A DNA stretch of 46,158 bases from NCBI GenBank assembly GCA_030158585.1, contig JAOASR010000101.1, positions 1 through 46,158 of the forward strand. Reading direction: 5' to 3'. Position 1 is the first letter of the stretch, and each line of letters starts with the position of its first letter. Position numbers and translations under genes: made by a program. The notes beneath the pieces were generated by a model that was not told the origin of the DNA, did not search any database, and saw only the letters and a program-made list of their open reading frames with translations. Source of the DNA: Microcella sp. Lineage in GTDB: Bacteria; Actinomycetota; Actinomycetes; Actinomycetales; Microbacteriaceae. Shown here one piece after another: positions 30,778 to 39,472 of this stretch.

Positions 30778-31424
30778 CTTTCGGCGCGCGCCGCCTTCTC
30801 CGCCTCGCGCGCGAGCTGCACGCGCTCGACGAACCACGACGCGAGGGTCGCTGTCACGGCGCCGACGAGCGCGACTCCGCTGAGCATGAGGAAGACGGCG
30901 AGAACCCGCCCCGCTACGGTCACGGGGTACAGGTCGCCGTAGCCGACCGTGGTGACGGTCGTCATGGCCCACCAGAGCGCATCGCCGTAGGTGGTGATGA
31001 GCGCGCCGGGAGCATCCTGCTCGGCATCGAGAACGGCCAGCGAGCCCATGCCGACGATCAGCGCGGTCGACGCCACGACGTAGAGGATGACCCGCCCGCG
31101 GAAGGCGGTGCTCGTCACGCGCCCGAGCGCGCCGAGCAGCGCCACGAGCCGCAGCAGGTAGAGGGGACGGAAGAACGGCAGCGCCACGAGAGCGAGCAGA
31201 TGCAGGTTGCGCACGAACCAGCGGCGGCGGTCGGGCACCAGTCGCAGGCGCACGACGTAGTCGATCGCGAAGACGAGCCACACCGCGCTCGTCACCCCGA
31301 GGGCGAGGGCCTGACCGGCCTCACCGGGGCGGCCGATGACGAGCCAGGCGTACACGGCGAGGAACACCACTGACGCGGCGGCGAGCGGCCACTCGACCAG
31401 GCGATCCCAGCGCTCGTACGTCAT
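30774..31424 (-). CDS. potassium channel-like protein (two-pore/voltage-gated superfamily)
   Basis: A 216-residue membrane protein with about six helices. The selectivity filter is TTVGYGD in WWAMTTVTTVGYGDLYPVTV. A basic helix resembling S4 is seen in FFRPLYLLRLVALLGALGRV, but with few regularly spaced Arg residues, so voltage sensing may be weak. The C-terminal part after the last helix (VERVQLAREAEKAARAES) is a short charged helix. It should conduct K+ as a tetramer. Start ATG 31424, with a -10 element six bases upstream. Confidence 0.9.
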   Translation of the reverse strand: MTYERWDRLVEWPLAAASVVFLAVYAWLVIGRPGEAGQALALGVTSAVWLVFAIDYVVRLRLVPDRRRWFVRNLHLLALVALPFFRPLYLLRLVALLGALGRVTSTAFRGRVILYVVASTALIVGMGSLAVLDAEQDAPGALITTYGDALWWAMTTVTTVGYGDLYPVTVAGRVLAVFLMLSGVALVGAVTATLASWFVERVQLAREAEKAARAES

Positions 31425-31430
31425 GCGCTC

Positions 31431-31436
31431 AGGCTA
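31431..31436 (-). promoter_or_regulatory. -10 element, leaderless K+ channel-like gene
   Basis: TAGCCT on the minus strand, six bases from ATG 31424. Confidence 0.5.
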
Positions 31437-31467
31437 GCCAGCCGCGGGCGCAGAACAGCCCCTCCGG

Positions 31468-31473
31468 TATCGT
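31468..31473 (+). promoter_or_regulatory. -10 element of tRNA-Arg
   Basis: TATCGT, ten bases before the first base of tRNA-Arg. Confidence 0.4.
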
Positions 31474-31483
31474 GTGTACGCCA

Positions 31484-31556
31484 GCCCTCGTAGCTCAATG
31501 GATAGAGCATCGGCCTTCTAATCCGGTGGTTGCAGGTTCGAGTCCTGCCGGGGGCA
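31484..31556 (+). tRNA. tRNA-Arg (UCU)
   Basis: The acceptor stem GCCCTCG pairs with CGGGGGC. The D-arm is TAGCTCAATGGATAGAGC, the anticodon loop CTTCTAA gives UCU (reads the rare AGA/AGG codons), and the T-arm is CAGGTTCGAGTCCTG. CCA is not encoded. Seventy-three bases. Confidence 0.95.
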
Positions 31557-31654
31557 CTCACCGCCCCACCGCGTTCGCGACACGAACGCGCCTCTGACAC
31601 GACGTGCCGCATTCACGGCATCATGAGCTCAGTTCCCCCTCGCCCAGGAGTCTC

Positions 31655-33142
31655 ATGTCGCGCTCGATCCCCGATTCCCGCACGCTCGTCGCTGCCCTGC
31701 TGCTCGCTCTCGCCGCGCCGGGTCTCGCCGCTGCGCCGGCGAACGCCGCCGTCGACCCCGTGTGCGACCGCACTTTCGTCGGCGGGGAGGACACGGTCGG
31801 CGAGATGAACGCCGAGCTGTTGTCGCTGGCGGCCGGTGCGACGACCCCGACGTACTGCTTCACGGGCACGTTCGAGCTGGATGCTCCGCTCGACGTGCTC
31901 GGCTCGGTCACCCTGCGCGCCGAGGGCGACGCAGAGTTCGTCGTGTCGGGGGCCTCCGCCGTGACGACCGCGAGCACCGAGCAGGACGTGCTGCTCACCA
32001 TCGAGGGCTTGACGATCCGTGCGGCCGAGGATCGGCCGACCGGCGAGAGCCTCGTCGACGGACGGTCGGGTCTCACGCCGACGAGCACCGACATCACGCT
32101 GCGCGACGTCACGATCTCGGGCGGCGACGCAGAGTTCGGTGGGGCCGTGCTCGGCACCTCGATCCTGATCGTCGACTCGCTGCTCGAGGGCAACTCGGCG
32201 ACGACGGGCGGCGCGGCGCATGCGCTGGGCATCCTCGTCGTTGTCGATTCCGAGTTCACCGGCAACAGCGCGGTCAACGCCGGAGCGCTCTTCGCCGGCG
32301 GATCTCTGACGCTCAGCTCGTCGACCCTCGAGGGCAACACGGCGACGGGTCTCGGAGGCGCCGTGTTCTCGCGCGGCATCGCCGACATCGAGAACTCGAC
32401 CTTCGTCGGCAACACCGCCGGCGACGAGGGCGGTGCGCTCTACCTCTTCGGCGGTCGCACGCGGTTCTCGACCTTCCTCGACAACGCCGCGCCCGCGCCG
32501 GTCGAGGGTGAGGAGCTGCCGGGAGACGCCATCTACCTCGACTCGACCGGCGGCAGCGATCTGCGCCTGAGCGGCAGCATCTTCGCCGGCTCGACCGGTC
32601 ACCCGCAGCTCGGCGTCGGCGGAGCGGCGACGGGGGCCTTCGTCGACGCCGGCGGCAACCTGTTCACCACCGCCGCGATCGACGAGCGCGACCTGCCTCT
32701 TCCCGCGGACTCGAGCGTGTTCGAGCTGACGACGCTCGAGATCTTCGGCGCCGCGCCGGTGCTCGCCGACAACGGAGGACCGACGCGCACTCTGGCGCTC
32801 CTCGTCGACGCGCTGGCGGTCGACGCCGCGGGCACGCAGGAGCAGGTGCGAGGGCCCGACATCGACCAGCGGGGCCTGGCTCGCGGCGAGCTGCGCGACG
32901 CCGGCGCGGTCGAGCTGCAGCCCGGTGAGGGCGAAGCGCCTCCCGGCGGCGGTGAAGAGCCTCCTGCGGGCGGCGGCGTCGAGCCTCCCGCGGACGGAGG
33001 CGGGGGCGAGTCGCCGCGGGCCCCCGCGCCGCAGCCGGAGCTCGCCGAGTCCGGCGCAGCCGATCTGAGCGCTGTCGCCCTCGCCGCGATGCTGCTCGCT
33101 CTGCTCGGCGGTCTCGCCCTCCTCCGCGCCCGGCGCGCCTGA
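31655..33142 (+). CDS. surface parallel beta-helix protein with sortase-type anchor
   Basis: A 495-residue exported protein. The signal peptide ends near residue 31 (APANAA). The middle (90-330) has repeated beta-helix-like turns with GGA and ENS/NT patterns (SLLEGNSATTGGAAHALG, STLEGNTATGLGGAVFSRG, STFVGNTAGDEGGALYLFG), as in pectin-lyase-fold adhesins and polymorphic outer proteins. A Pro/Gly-rich stalk (about 425-460) precedes a sorting-type C-terminus: LAESG, a hydrophobic helix and the tail RARRA. LAESG resembles the LAxTG-type signal of class E sortases. ATG 31655 follows CCAGGAG. The binding target is unknown. Confidence 0.85.
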   Translation: MSRSIPDSRTLVAALLLALAAPGLAAAPANAAVDPVCDRTFVGGEDTVGEMNAELLSLAAGATTPTYCFTGTFELDAPLDVLGSVTLRAEGDAEFVVSGASAVTTASTEQDVLLTIEGLTIRAAEDRPTGESLVDGRSGLTPTSTDITLRDVTISGGDAEFGGAVLGTSILIVDSLLEGNSATTGGAAHALGILVVVDSEFTGNSAVNAGALFAGGSLTLSSSTLEGNTATGLGGAVFSRGIADIENSTFVGNTAGDEGGALYLFGGRTRFSTFLDNAAPAPVEGEELPGDAIYLDSTGGSDLRLSGSIFAGSTGHPQLGVGGAATGAFVDAGGNLFTTAAIDERDLPLPADSSVFELTTLEIFGAAPVLADNGGPTRTLALLVDALAVDAAGTQEQVRGPDIDQRGLARGELRDAGAVELQPGEGEAPPGGGEEPPAGGGVEPPADGGGGESPRAPAPQPELAESGAADLSAVALAAMLLALLGGLALLRARRA

Positions 33143-33179
33143 ACCGCTCATTCGTCCCCAAACGGTGCGTCGGTTTCCG

Positions 33180-33185
33180 TAGACT
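33180..33185 (+). promoter_or_regulatory. -10 element of the PLP decarboxylase gene
   Basis: TAGACT; transcription would start near 33192, giving a leader of about 60 bases with AAGGAG before GTG 33253. Confidence 0.45.
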
Positions 33186-33252
33186 CCTCGTGTCCGTCCG
33201 CGAGGCCCACCAGGCCGACCGGGCCCCAGCATCCACACGAAGGAGTGCGGTC

Positions 33253-34689
33253 GTGAGCGACAAGCGTCCCGTTGACCTCGGCGAGCTTCTGCCCCAGGTG
33301 ATGACCGGCATCGACGGCCTGAAGGCCACGTACGGAACCTGGGATCAGCATCCCTCGACCCACGCCGACCCCGACAAGGTGCACGCCGTGCTCGGCGAGC
33401 TCATCGAACGGCTCGACGACAACTTCCCGTACTTCCACCCGCAGTACGCGGGCCAGATGCTCAAGCCTCCACACCCCGTCGCGACCGCCGCCTACCTCGC
33501 GACGATGCAGCTCAACCCCAACAACCACTCGATCGACGCGAGCCGCGCGACCACCGCCATGGAGCATGAGGTGCTCGACCAGCTCGCCGAGATGTTCGGC
33601 TACCCGAGCAGCTACATGGGCCACCTGACCTGGAGCGGCACGACCGCGAACCTCGAGGCGCTCTGGATCAGCCGCGAGATCGCGCCAGGCAAGGCCATCG
33701 CCCATTCCTCGGATGCTCACTACACGCATTCGCGCATGGGCGAGGTGCTCGGCATCGACACCGTGGGCATCCCGACCGACGCCACGGGGCGCATGGAGCT
33801 CGAGGCGCTCGAGCGCGTGCTCGCGACCGGCCGCATCGGCGTCGTCGTCGCGACCCTCGGCACGACGGGCCTCGGAGCGGTCGACCCGCTCGCCGACATC
33901 ATCCCGCTCGCGCGGCGGTACGGCGCACGCATCCACGTCGACACGGCCTACGGCGGGTTCTTCTCGATCATCGCTGACGAGCTCGAGCCCGAGACGGCCC
34001 GGCACTTCCGCGCGATCAGAGACGCCGACTCGGTCGTCGTCGACCCCCACAAGCACGGCCTGCAGCCCTACGGCTGCGGCGCAGTGCTCTTCAACGACCA
34101 GTCGATCCTGCGGTACTACCACCACGAGTCGCCGTACACGTACTTCGCGAGCACCGAGCGGCACTTCGGCGAGATCCAACTCGAGTGCTCGCGCGCGGGG
34201 GCCGCGGCCGCGGCGCTCTGGGCGACGCTGCGGGTCTTCCCGCTCACGATGGAGGGCCTCGGCGGCATCGTGCTGCCCGGCTACCGCGCGGCGCAGCAGT
34301 GGCACCGACTCATCGAGGAGTCGGACATCCTGCAGCCGTACCAGCGGCCCGAGCTCGACATCATCACCTACCTGCCGCGCGTGCGCACGATGGCCGAGCT
34401 CGACCGTGTGAGCCACGCGATCTTCGAGATGGCCGCCGACACGACGCGCCCGCAGCAGACTCACCTCGCGACCTACGTCGTGAAGCCCGAGCAGCTGCGC
34501 GCCCGCGGCATCGCGCTCGACGAGGATGCGCCGACCGGCCGCATCATGCGCAGCGTGCTCATGAAGCCCGAGCACGAGCCGCTCATCCCCGAGATGCACC
34601 ACCACGTGTCGATGTGGTCGCGGCGCGCGTACGCGGCGACGCACGATGGCCTGACTGCCCCCGACACCGCAGAGGCGCCCGTCGGCTGA
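33253..34689 (+). CDS. PLP-dependent group II decarboxylase family protein
   Basis: A 478-residue enzyme of the pyridoxal-phosphate decarboxylase (glutamate/aromatic amino acid decarboxylase) superfamily. The Schiff-base lysine is K267 in DPHKHGLQPYGCGAV. HLTWSGTTANLEALWISRE provides the phosphate-binding turn, and HVDTAYGGFF contains the Asp that pairs with the pyridine nitrogen. N-terminal YFHPQYAGQMLKPPHPV is typical for the family. The substrate cannot be assigned; glutamate, tyrosine, or an aminotransferase-like activity are possible. The GTG has AAGGAG eight bases upstream. No transporter for its product is adjacent. The last 15 residues are acidic and variable. Confidence 0.88.
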   Translation: MSDKRPVDLGELLPQVMTGIDGLKATYGTWDQHPSTHADPDKVHAVLGELIERLDDNFPYFHPQYAGQMLKPPHPVATAAYLATMQLNPNNHSIDASRATTAMEHEVLDQLAEMFGYPSSYMGHLTWSGTTANLEALWISREIAPGKAIAHSSDAHYTHSRMGEVLGIDTVGIPTDATGRMELEALERVLATGRIGVVVATLGTTGLGAVDPLADIIPLARRYGARIHVDTAYGGFFSIIADELEPETARHFRAIRDADSVVVDPHKHGLQPYGCGAVLFNDQSILRYYHHESPYTYFASTERHFGEIQLECSRAGAAAAALWATLRVFPLTMEGLGGIVLPGYRAAQQWHRLIEESDILQPYQRPELDIITYLPRVRTMAELDRVSHAIFEMAADTTRPQQTHLATYVVKPEQLRARGIALDEDAPTGRIMRSVLMKPEHEPLIPEMHHHVSMWSRRAYAATHDGLTAPDTAEAPVG

Positions 34690-34722
34690 GCCGGCGGACG
34701 CCTCGAGAGGGGTTGCGGAGCG

Positions 34723-35724
34723 CTAGTCCTCGTCGTGCGGGGCGATGCGGTCGCGCACGTTCTGCGCGGGCATCGGCGGGGGAGCGTCATCCGCACCGGG
34801 GGTGCTCGGGCTCTCGGCGCGGGCCGGCATGACGAAGGCCTGCGTCGGCACGGGGTCGCTCTCGCCCGCGTCGATGTCACTTCCGGTGCTCGAGGTCGTG
34901 CTCGTGAGCGTCGGCGCGAACGGCGTCGAGACGACCATCGGCGTGCCGGCGTGCGGCGGGGTCACGGGCGGCTCGTCGCTCGAGAGCGGGCCGGCAGGGC
35001 TCGAGATCGGGGGGCTCACGGCGGGCGTGCTCGACGCGGCACCCGCGGCGTAGGCGGCGACGGGCACGGCGACAGCGGCGGGGGCGACGGATGCTCCCGC
35101 AGAGCTCGCGGGGGCCGGCGTCTGCGCGGCAGCGGGTGCCGAGGGTGCCACGGCGGCCGTCTCGCGCTGCGGCGTGTGCTCGGCCTCCCAGCGGGCCTGT
35201 TCGGCGACGAGCTGCTGCTCGGCCGGGTCGGCGTCGTACTTCCAGCGCTCGAGGTCGGCGCCGAAGAGCTTCTTGGCCTGACGCGGCTTCTCGCTCCACG
35301 AGATGAGGCGGTCGCGGTACTCGGCGAGCGTCTGCTGGGCCTGGAACGAGAACCCGGCCGAGTTGCGCTTCATGTCCTCCAGCTGGTGGGCGGCCCAGTT
35401 CGCCGCCATGGCGGCGCCGGGCACGGCGAGCAGGCGGATGCGCGTCTCGGCCTCGCCGATCAGGTGGTCGACCTGCACGCGCTCGATCGTGCCGATGGCG
35501 TTCCAGCCCGCCGCCTTGCGGCCCGCGAGCACGAGCGCCTGCACTGCGGCGGTGAGCGCATCACGGTTGTACTGGGCGATCACACGCTTCGTCGAGCCGC
35601 GGCCGATGAGGCCGGCGATGATGCCGGAGACGATGATCGCGATCGCCGGGATGATCGTGCTCGCGGTCACGCGTCGACCCTCCGGCGAGCCGAGCCAGTC
35701 GAGGATGCCGTTTACCCATTCCAT
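34723..35724 (-). CDS. hypothetical protein, single membrane segment, Pro/Ser-rich tail
   Basis: A 333-residue protein I do not recognise. One membrane helix lies at about 22-41 (TIIPAIAIIVSGIIAGLIG). A conserved-looking helical domain follows at 45-175 (TKRVIAQYNRDALTAAVQAL, GWNAIGTIERVQVDHLIGEA, FSFQAQQTLAEYRDRLISW). After 190 it is a low-complexity Ala/Pro/Ser/Thr tail, ending NVRDRIAPHDED. The cytoplasmic helical region could bind a partner; nothing suggests an enzyme. ATG 35724 has a -10 element six bases upstream. Convergent with the decarboxylase gene. Confidence 0.75.
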   Translation of the reverse strand: MEWVNGILDWLGSPEGRRVTASTIIPAIAIIVSGIIAGLIGRGSTKRVIAQYNRDALTAAVQALVLAGRKAAGWNAIGTIERVQVDHLIGEAETRIRLLAVPGAAMAANWAAHQLEDMKRNSAGFSFQAQQTLAEYRDRLISWSEKPRQAKKLFGADLERWKYDADPAEQQLVAEQARWEAEHTPQRETAAVAPSAPAAAQTPAPASSAGASVAPAAVAVPVAAYAAGAASSTPAVSPPISSPAGPLSSDEPPVTPPHAGTPMVVSTPFAPTLTSTTSSTGSDIDAGESDPVPTQAFVMPARAESPSTPGADDAPPPMPAQNVRDRIAPHDED

Positions 35725-35730
35725 GGCCGC

Positions 35731-35736
35731 AGGCTA
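35731..35736 (-). promoter_or_regulatory. -10 element, leaderless hypothetical membrane gene
   Basis: TAGCCT on the minus strand, six bases from ATG 35724. Confidence 0.5.
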
Positions 35737-35793
35737 CCCCCGGGCGCGGGCGGGCTTCGGATTCGCCACACCCGCGTCGAGCATCCGGATCAT

Positions 35794-36759
35794 TCAGCGT
35801 TCGCTCGTGACCGTCACCGTCGTGATGGGGCCCGTCGTGAGGGCGAGGTCGGCGTCGACGACCTTCCCGACGCGAGCCGTCTGGGCGAGGATGATGCCCG
35901 CGAGCACGACCGCGGCGCCGACGATCTGCACGAGGTCGAGGGTCTCGCCGAGCCACACCCAGGCAACGGCGAAGGCGAAGATCACCTCGGAGGAGGCGAC
36001 GATGCCGGCCGCCGTCGCGGGCAGGTGGCGCAGCGCCGCGAGGCTCAGCAGGAACGGCGCGAAGGTGCCGAGCACGACGTTCCACAGCAGGGGCAGCCAC
36101 ATCGGCACGGCGAGCGAGGCGTAGGCGCCGCCGATGTCGACGGGGGAGGTGAACACGCTCGGCTCGAGCTCCCACCAGCCGCTCACGAACGACCAGAAGA
36201 TCGTCGCGATGAGCATCGTCCAGAACGAGACGGCGAGGGCCGAGGTCTTGGCGACCTGCCGCTCGCCGATGAGGAAGTAGAGCGCGAGGCACACGGCCGC
36301 GGCGAGCGCGAGAACGACGCCGAGCGCGTCGAGGGTGCTCGACCACACGCGTGCGACGACGGCCAGCCCGGCGAGCACGAGGGCGATGGCGATCCACAGC
36401 CGTGCCTTCACCTGCTCCTTGAAGAAGAAGTAGGCGACGAGCGCGACCATGAGCACGGCCGTGTACTCGAGCAGCAGGGCGATGCCGACGGGAAGGCGCT
36501 GCACCGCGGCGGCGTAGGTGGCCTGCAGCAGCGCGACGCCCACGACGCCGAGCACGATCATGATCGGCCACTGGCGCCGGGGGAGTCGGAACGAGGCGCG
36601 GTCGATCGCGAGCAGCACGAGGCCGGCGACGATCGCTGTGCCGACGAGGCGGAACTGCGTCAGCTGCGCGGGGCTCAGCCCGGCCTGCATGATGGCCTTC
36701 GACACGCTGCCGTTCGCGCCGAACAGCACCGCCGCCGCGAGGGCGAGAAGGTAGCCCAC
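35794..36759 (-). CDS. EamA (DMT superfamily) permease
   Basis: A 321-residue inner-membrane transporter with about ten helices in two EamA repeats. The first is roughly 1-135 (ANGSVSKAIMQAGLSPAQL, then the conserved LLEYTAVLMVALVAYFFFKE). The second is roughly 145-295 (ASSEVIFAFAVAWVWLGETL, GAAVVLAGIILAQ). Relatives export amino acids or other metabolites; substrate unknown. The GTG at 36759 directly follows the stop of the aldo/keto reductase gene with no spacer, so the two form an operon. The last 25 residues are a cytoplasmic tail. Confidence 0.88.
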   Translation of the reverse strand: MGYLLALAAAVLFGANGSVSKAIMQAGLSPAQLTQFRLVGTAIVAGLVLLAIDRASFRLPRRQWPIMIVLGVVGVALLQATYAAAVQRLPVGIALLLEYTAVLMVALVAYFFFKEQVKARLWIAIALVLAGLAVVARVWSSTLDALGVVLALAAAVCLALYFLIGERQVAKTSALAVSFWTMLIATIFWSFVSGWWELEPSVFTSPVDIGGAYASLAVPMWLPLLWNVVLGTFAPFLLSLAALRHLPATAAGIVASSEVIFAFAVAWVWLGETLDLVQIVGAAVVLAGIILAQTARVGKVVDADLALTTGPITTVTVTSER

Positions 36760-37767
36760 CTACGACCTCGAGCCGGTGCCGTGCACCGCGTGCGGCTCGA
36801 TGGCGGCGATCTCGTCGGCCGTCAGCGCGGCGCCGTGCAGGGCATCCAGGCTGTTGTCGAGCTGGCGCATGCTGCTCGCGCCGATGAGGGCGCTCGTCAC
36901 CTGCGGGTGCCGCAGCACCCACAGCAGCGAGAGCTGCGCGAGCGACTGGCCGCGCGCGGCCGCGATGTCGTTGAGGGCGCGAGCGCGCTCGAGGTAGGCG
37001 TCGTCGATGTTGTCGCCGCTGATCCAGCGGCCCTCCGAGGCGCGCGAGCCGGCGGGCACGCCGTCGAGGTACCGGTCGGTGAGCAGCCCCTGAGCCAAGG
37101 GGGAGAAGACGATGCTGCCGATGCCGGTCTCGGTGAGAGCATCCAGCAGCCCCTCCTCCATGCGGCGGTCGAACATGTTGTAGCGCGGCTGGTGGATGAG
37201 CAGCGGCACGCCGAGCTCGCCGAGGATGCGGTGCGCATCGCGCGTCTGCTGGGCGTCGTAGTTCGAGATGCCCGCGTAGAGCGCCTTGCCGCTCTGCACG
37301 GCCGTCGCGAGCGCGCCCATGGTCTCTTCGAGCGGCGTCTCGGGGTCGGGGCGGTGGCTGTAGAAGATGTCGACGTAGTCGAGCCCCATGCGCGTGAGGC
37401 TCTGGTCGAGCGAGCTCAGCAGGTACTTGCGCGAACCCCACTCGCCGTAGGGGCCCGGCCACATGTAGTAGCCCGCCTTCGTCGAGATGATGAGCTCGTC
37501 GCGGTACGGCACGAAGTCGTCGTGCAGGATGCGCCCGAAGTTGGTCTCGGCCGTGCCGTCGGGCGGCCCGTAGTTGTTGGCGAGATCGAAGTGCGTCACG
37601 CCGCGGTCGAAGGCCCGGCGCAGAATGGCGCGCTGCGTCTCGATCGGGCGGTCGTCGCCGAAGTTGTTCCAGAGCCCGAGCGAGATGCGGGGCAGTCTCA
37701 GCCCGCTACGGCCCACGCGGGCGTACTCGAGCTGCTCGTAGCGGTCATCGGCGGCGGTGTACGGCAT
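36760..37767 (-). CDS. mgrA: aldo/keto reductase (YghZ/MgrA-type)
   Basis: A 335-residue NADPH-dependent reductase of the YghZ (L-glyceraldehyde-3-phosphate reductase) branch. The catalytic tetrad is visible: D61 and Y66 (FDLANNYGPPDG), K97 (STKAGYYM), and H138 (FYSHRPD). NADPH-binding residues appear in SPLAQGLLTDRYLDG and LIGASSMRQLDNSL. The family detoxifies methylglyoxal and related carbonyls. ATG 37767 has a -10 element six bases upstream. It is the first gene of an operon with an EamA exporter. Divergent to msrA; both would suit a response to oxidative or carbonyl stress (inference). Confidence 0.93.
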   Translation of the reverse strand: MPYTAADDRYEQLEYARVGRSGLRLPRISLGLWNNFGDDRPIETQRAILRRAFDRGVTHFDLANNYGPPDGTAETNFGRILHDDFVPYRDELIISTKAGYYMWPGPYGEWGSRKYLLSSLDQSLTRMGLDYVDIFYSHRPDPETPLEETMGALATAVQSGKALYAGISNYDAQQTRDAHRILGELGVPLLIHQPRYNMFDRRMEEGLLDALTETGIGSIVFSPLAQGLLTDRYLDGVPAGSRASEGRWISGDNIDDAYLERARALNDIAAARGQSLAQLSLLWVLRHPQVTSALIGASSMRQLDNSLDALHGAALTADEIAAIEPHAVHGTGSRS

Positions 37768-37773
37768 GCCGTC

Positions 37774-37779
37774 ACTCTA
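37774..37779 (-). promoter_or_regulatory. -10 element, leaderless aldo/keto reductase gene
   Basis: TAGAGT on the minus strand, six bases from ATG 37767. Confidence 0.5.
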
Positions 37780-37851
37780 ATGGCCGCGAACGACCCGATC
37801 GTATCGATTCGATGCGGGGCGGATGCCCGGCTGACGTCGCGCGCAGATGCG

Positions 37852-37857
37852 TACGAT
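37852..37857 (+). promoter_or_regulatory. -10 element, leaderless msrA
   Basis: TACGAT, six bases before ATG 37864. Confidence 0.5.
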
Positions 37858-37863
37858 TGCCGC

Positions 37864-38391
37864 ATGCGAACCTTCCATCTCGCCGGCGGATGCTTCTGGT
37901 GCCTCGACGCCGTCTACCGCGTCATCGACGGCGTTCACGATGTCGTCTCGGGCTACACCGGCGGTACGGTCGACCACCCGTCGTACGAGGCGGTGTGCAC
38001 CGGCACGACCGGCCACGCGGAGGCCGTCAAGGTCGTCTTCGACCCGGCCGTCGTGCCCGCCGACGTGATCCTCGACGTGTTCTTCACGCTGCACGACCCT
38101 CGGCAGCTCAACCGCCAGGGCAACGACATCGGCACGCAGTACCGCTCGGCGATGTACTACGCCGACGAGGAGGAGAAGGCGCTCTTCGAGGCCGCGCGCG
38201 ACCGCGCGAACGGCTACTGGGAGGGCGGCATCGTCACCGAGATCACGCCGCTGGGCGAGTGGTACGACGCCGAGGAGTACCACCAGGACTTCTTCGCCAA
38301 GAACCCCGGCCAGGGGTACTGCCTCGCCGTCGCGCTGCCGAAGGTCAACAAGATCCGCTCGTCGTACGCCCCGTACATCAAGGCCTCCTGA
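37864..38391 (+). CDS. msrA: peptide-methionine (S)-S-oxide reductase
   Basis: A 175-residue repair enzyme that reduces methionine-S-sulfoxide in proteins. The nucleophile is C10 in LAGGCFWCLDAVYR. Other family features are VVSGYTGGTVDHPSYEAVC and HDPRQLNRQGNDIGTQYRSA, with a resolving Cys near the C-terminus (GQGYCLAV). The length is normal for a single-domain MsrA. The start ATG has a -10 element exactly six bases upstream, and there is no ribosome binding site. Divergent from the aldo/keto reductase operon. Confidence 0.96.
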   Translation: MRTFHLAGGCFWCLDAVYRVIDGVHDVVSGYTGGTVDHPSYEAVCTGTTGHAEAVKVVFDPAVVPADVILDVFFTLHDPRQLNRQGNDIGTQYRSAMYYADEEEKALFEAARDRANGYWEGGIVTEITPLGEWYDAEEYHQDFFAKNPGQGYCLAVALPKVNKIRSSYAPYIKAS

Positions 38392-38486
38392 GCGGTTCGC
38401 CCCAGGGGTGGACGACGGGGGTCTCCGGGCGTAGCGTCGGCCCTGCACGGCGCGATGGCGCGCCGCTCGAAGGAGGGAGCTCGACG

Positions 38487-38696
38487 ATGAGCATGACCAC
38501 CGGAACGCAGACCTGGGTCGCCGCAGGGCCCGCCGGCACCGTCGGATCGATCCACCGCGATGGCGAGAACTTCATGGTGCGCGTGCGGATGGAGGGCGAC
38601 GCCCGCGGGCCGTACCCCACGCTCGAGGCCGCGAAGCGCGCGCTGCACGCGACACTCGGCCCGGGGGCCGATCGCCCCGAGTTCCGCGAGCACTGA
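38487..38696 (+). CDS. small conserved-looking hypothetical protein
   Basis: A 69-residue cytoplasmic protein with a strong ribosome binding site (AAGGAGGGAG) before ATG 38487; a second in-frame ATG lies six bases later. It reads as a beta-hairpin/helix fold: TWVAAGPAGTVGSIHRDGEN, then a helix TLEAAKRALHATLGPGADRP. It looks like a small domain that binds something through an Arg/Gly pattern, but I do not recognise it. The reading frame continues upstream, but that part is a shadow of msrA. Followed by a GC-rich direct repeat (GGGGCCGTCAG) at 38712-38750. Confidence 0.65.
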   Translation: MSMTTGTQTWVAAGPAGTVGSIHRDGENFMVRVRMEGDARGPYPTLEAAKRALHATLGPGADRPEFREH

Positions 38697-38741
38697 GCCA
38701 CGGCGGCGGGGCCGTCAGCGCCGTCAGACCGGGCGGGGCCG

Positions 38742-39242
38742 TCAGGCCGGGCGGGCGTACTCCGACCCGTCGCGTCGCCTCTCGAGCAGTCCTGCATCGA
38801 CCAGGTAGCGCCGCAGCGCGACGGGGTCGTCGAACACCTGGGCCAGCCGCTCGGTGACGACGGACTCGGTGGCGGTCTCGCCGGGCGCCAGCGCCTGATC
38901 GGCCGCCCAGGCGAGCAGCGTCGTGCGGTCAGCCGCGCCCGACGGCCAGCGGTCGATCCGGCCGTCGCGGAGGAACCGCTCTACCCCCGTCGGTCGAGAC
39001 ACGTGAGCCGCCTCGAGAAGCTCGCGATACACCTGGGTTCGCGCGGTGAGCCTGCCGTCCGTCTCGACGGCCAGACCCGCCCTGATCAGGAGCGTAATGA
39101 CGCCTCGACGTCGTGACGCAGACAGAGCATCGAGCTTGGCCGTGGCATCGTCGCCGGCAAGCAGCGCCCCCAGCACCGGCCTGGCATCGTCGTTCGCGAG
39201 CGCGGCGATGATCGGTCGCCACGCTGTGTCAGCACTCGCCAT
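38742..39242 (-). CDS. DUF2087 domain protein
   Basis: A 166-residue protein. The N-terminal 75 residues resemble a small winged-helix (LDALSASRRRGVITLLIRAG, then LTARTQVYRELLEAAH), consistent with an ArsR-like fold. The C-terminal 85 residues are a DUF2087 domain (ERFLRDGRIDRWPSGAADRT, then FDDPVALRRYLVDAGLLERR). Such proteins are often annotated as putative regulators; no target is known. ATG 39242 has AGAGGAAG upstream. Transcribed away from the SSB gene. Confidence 0.8.
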   Translation of the reverse strand: MASADTAWRPIIAALANDDARPVLGALLAGDDATAKLDALSASRRRGVITLLIRAGLAVETDGRLTARTQVYRELLEAAHVSRPTGVERFLRDGRIDRWPSGAADRTTLLAWAADQALAPGETATESVVTERLAQVFDDPVALRRYLVDAGLLERRRDGSEYARPA

Positions 39243-39408
39243 CGCTTCCTCTCTGGACGACCCGCAGAAGCCTGATCTCGGTTCCACATTGTCGCGGGCC
39301 GAGCCGGTCCTCCTATCCGGTCCTCCCCAGACGGCTCCGAAGGGCTCGTACTCCACCGTTGCGCCGATCCCTCTCTGATCGCTGGTGGCTCAGGCGCATC
39401 CTCTGTGC

Positions 39409-39444
39409 GGGCGCCGGCGTCTCCGGCACGAACCGCCGGCGCCC
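39409..39444 (+). promoter_or_regulatory. 11-bp inverted repeat in the ssb leader
   Basis: GGGCGCCGGCG and its exact complement (39434-39444) flank a 14-base loop, ending 18 bases before the ribosome binding site of ssb. Could be an attenuator, operator or structured leader. Apart from this and a CCGGTCCTCC direct repeat near 39308-39328, I see nothing in 39243-39472. Confidence 0.45.
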
Positions 39445-39472
39445 ACCCGACATCCATGATCAGGAGGACGCC

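Noticed and set aside
31484-33142. tRNA-Arg as integration site of a genomic island
   Set aside because: No direct repeat of the tRNA 3' end, integrase or base-composition shift follows.
34735-38391. A 1218-residue plus-strand frame covering several genes
   Set aside because: Only the C-terminal part, msrA, is real; the rest is low-complexity Arg/Gly/His antisense to recognised genes.
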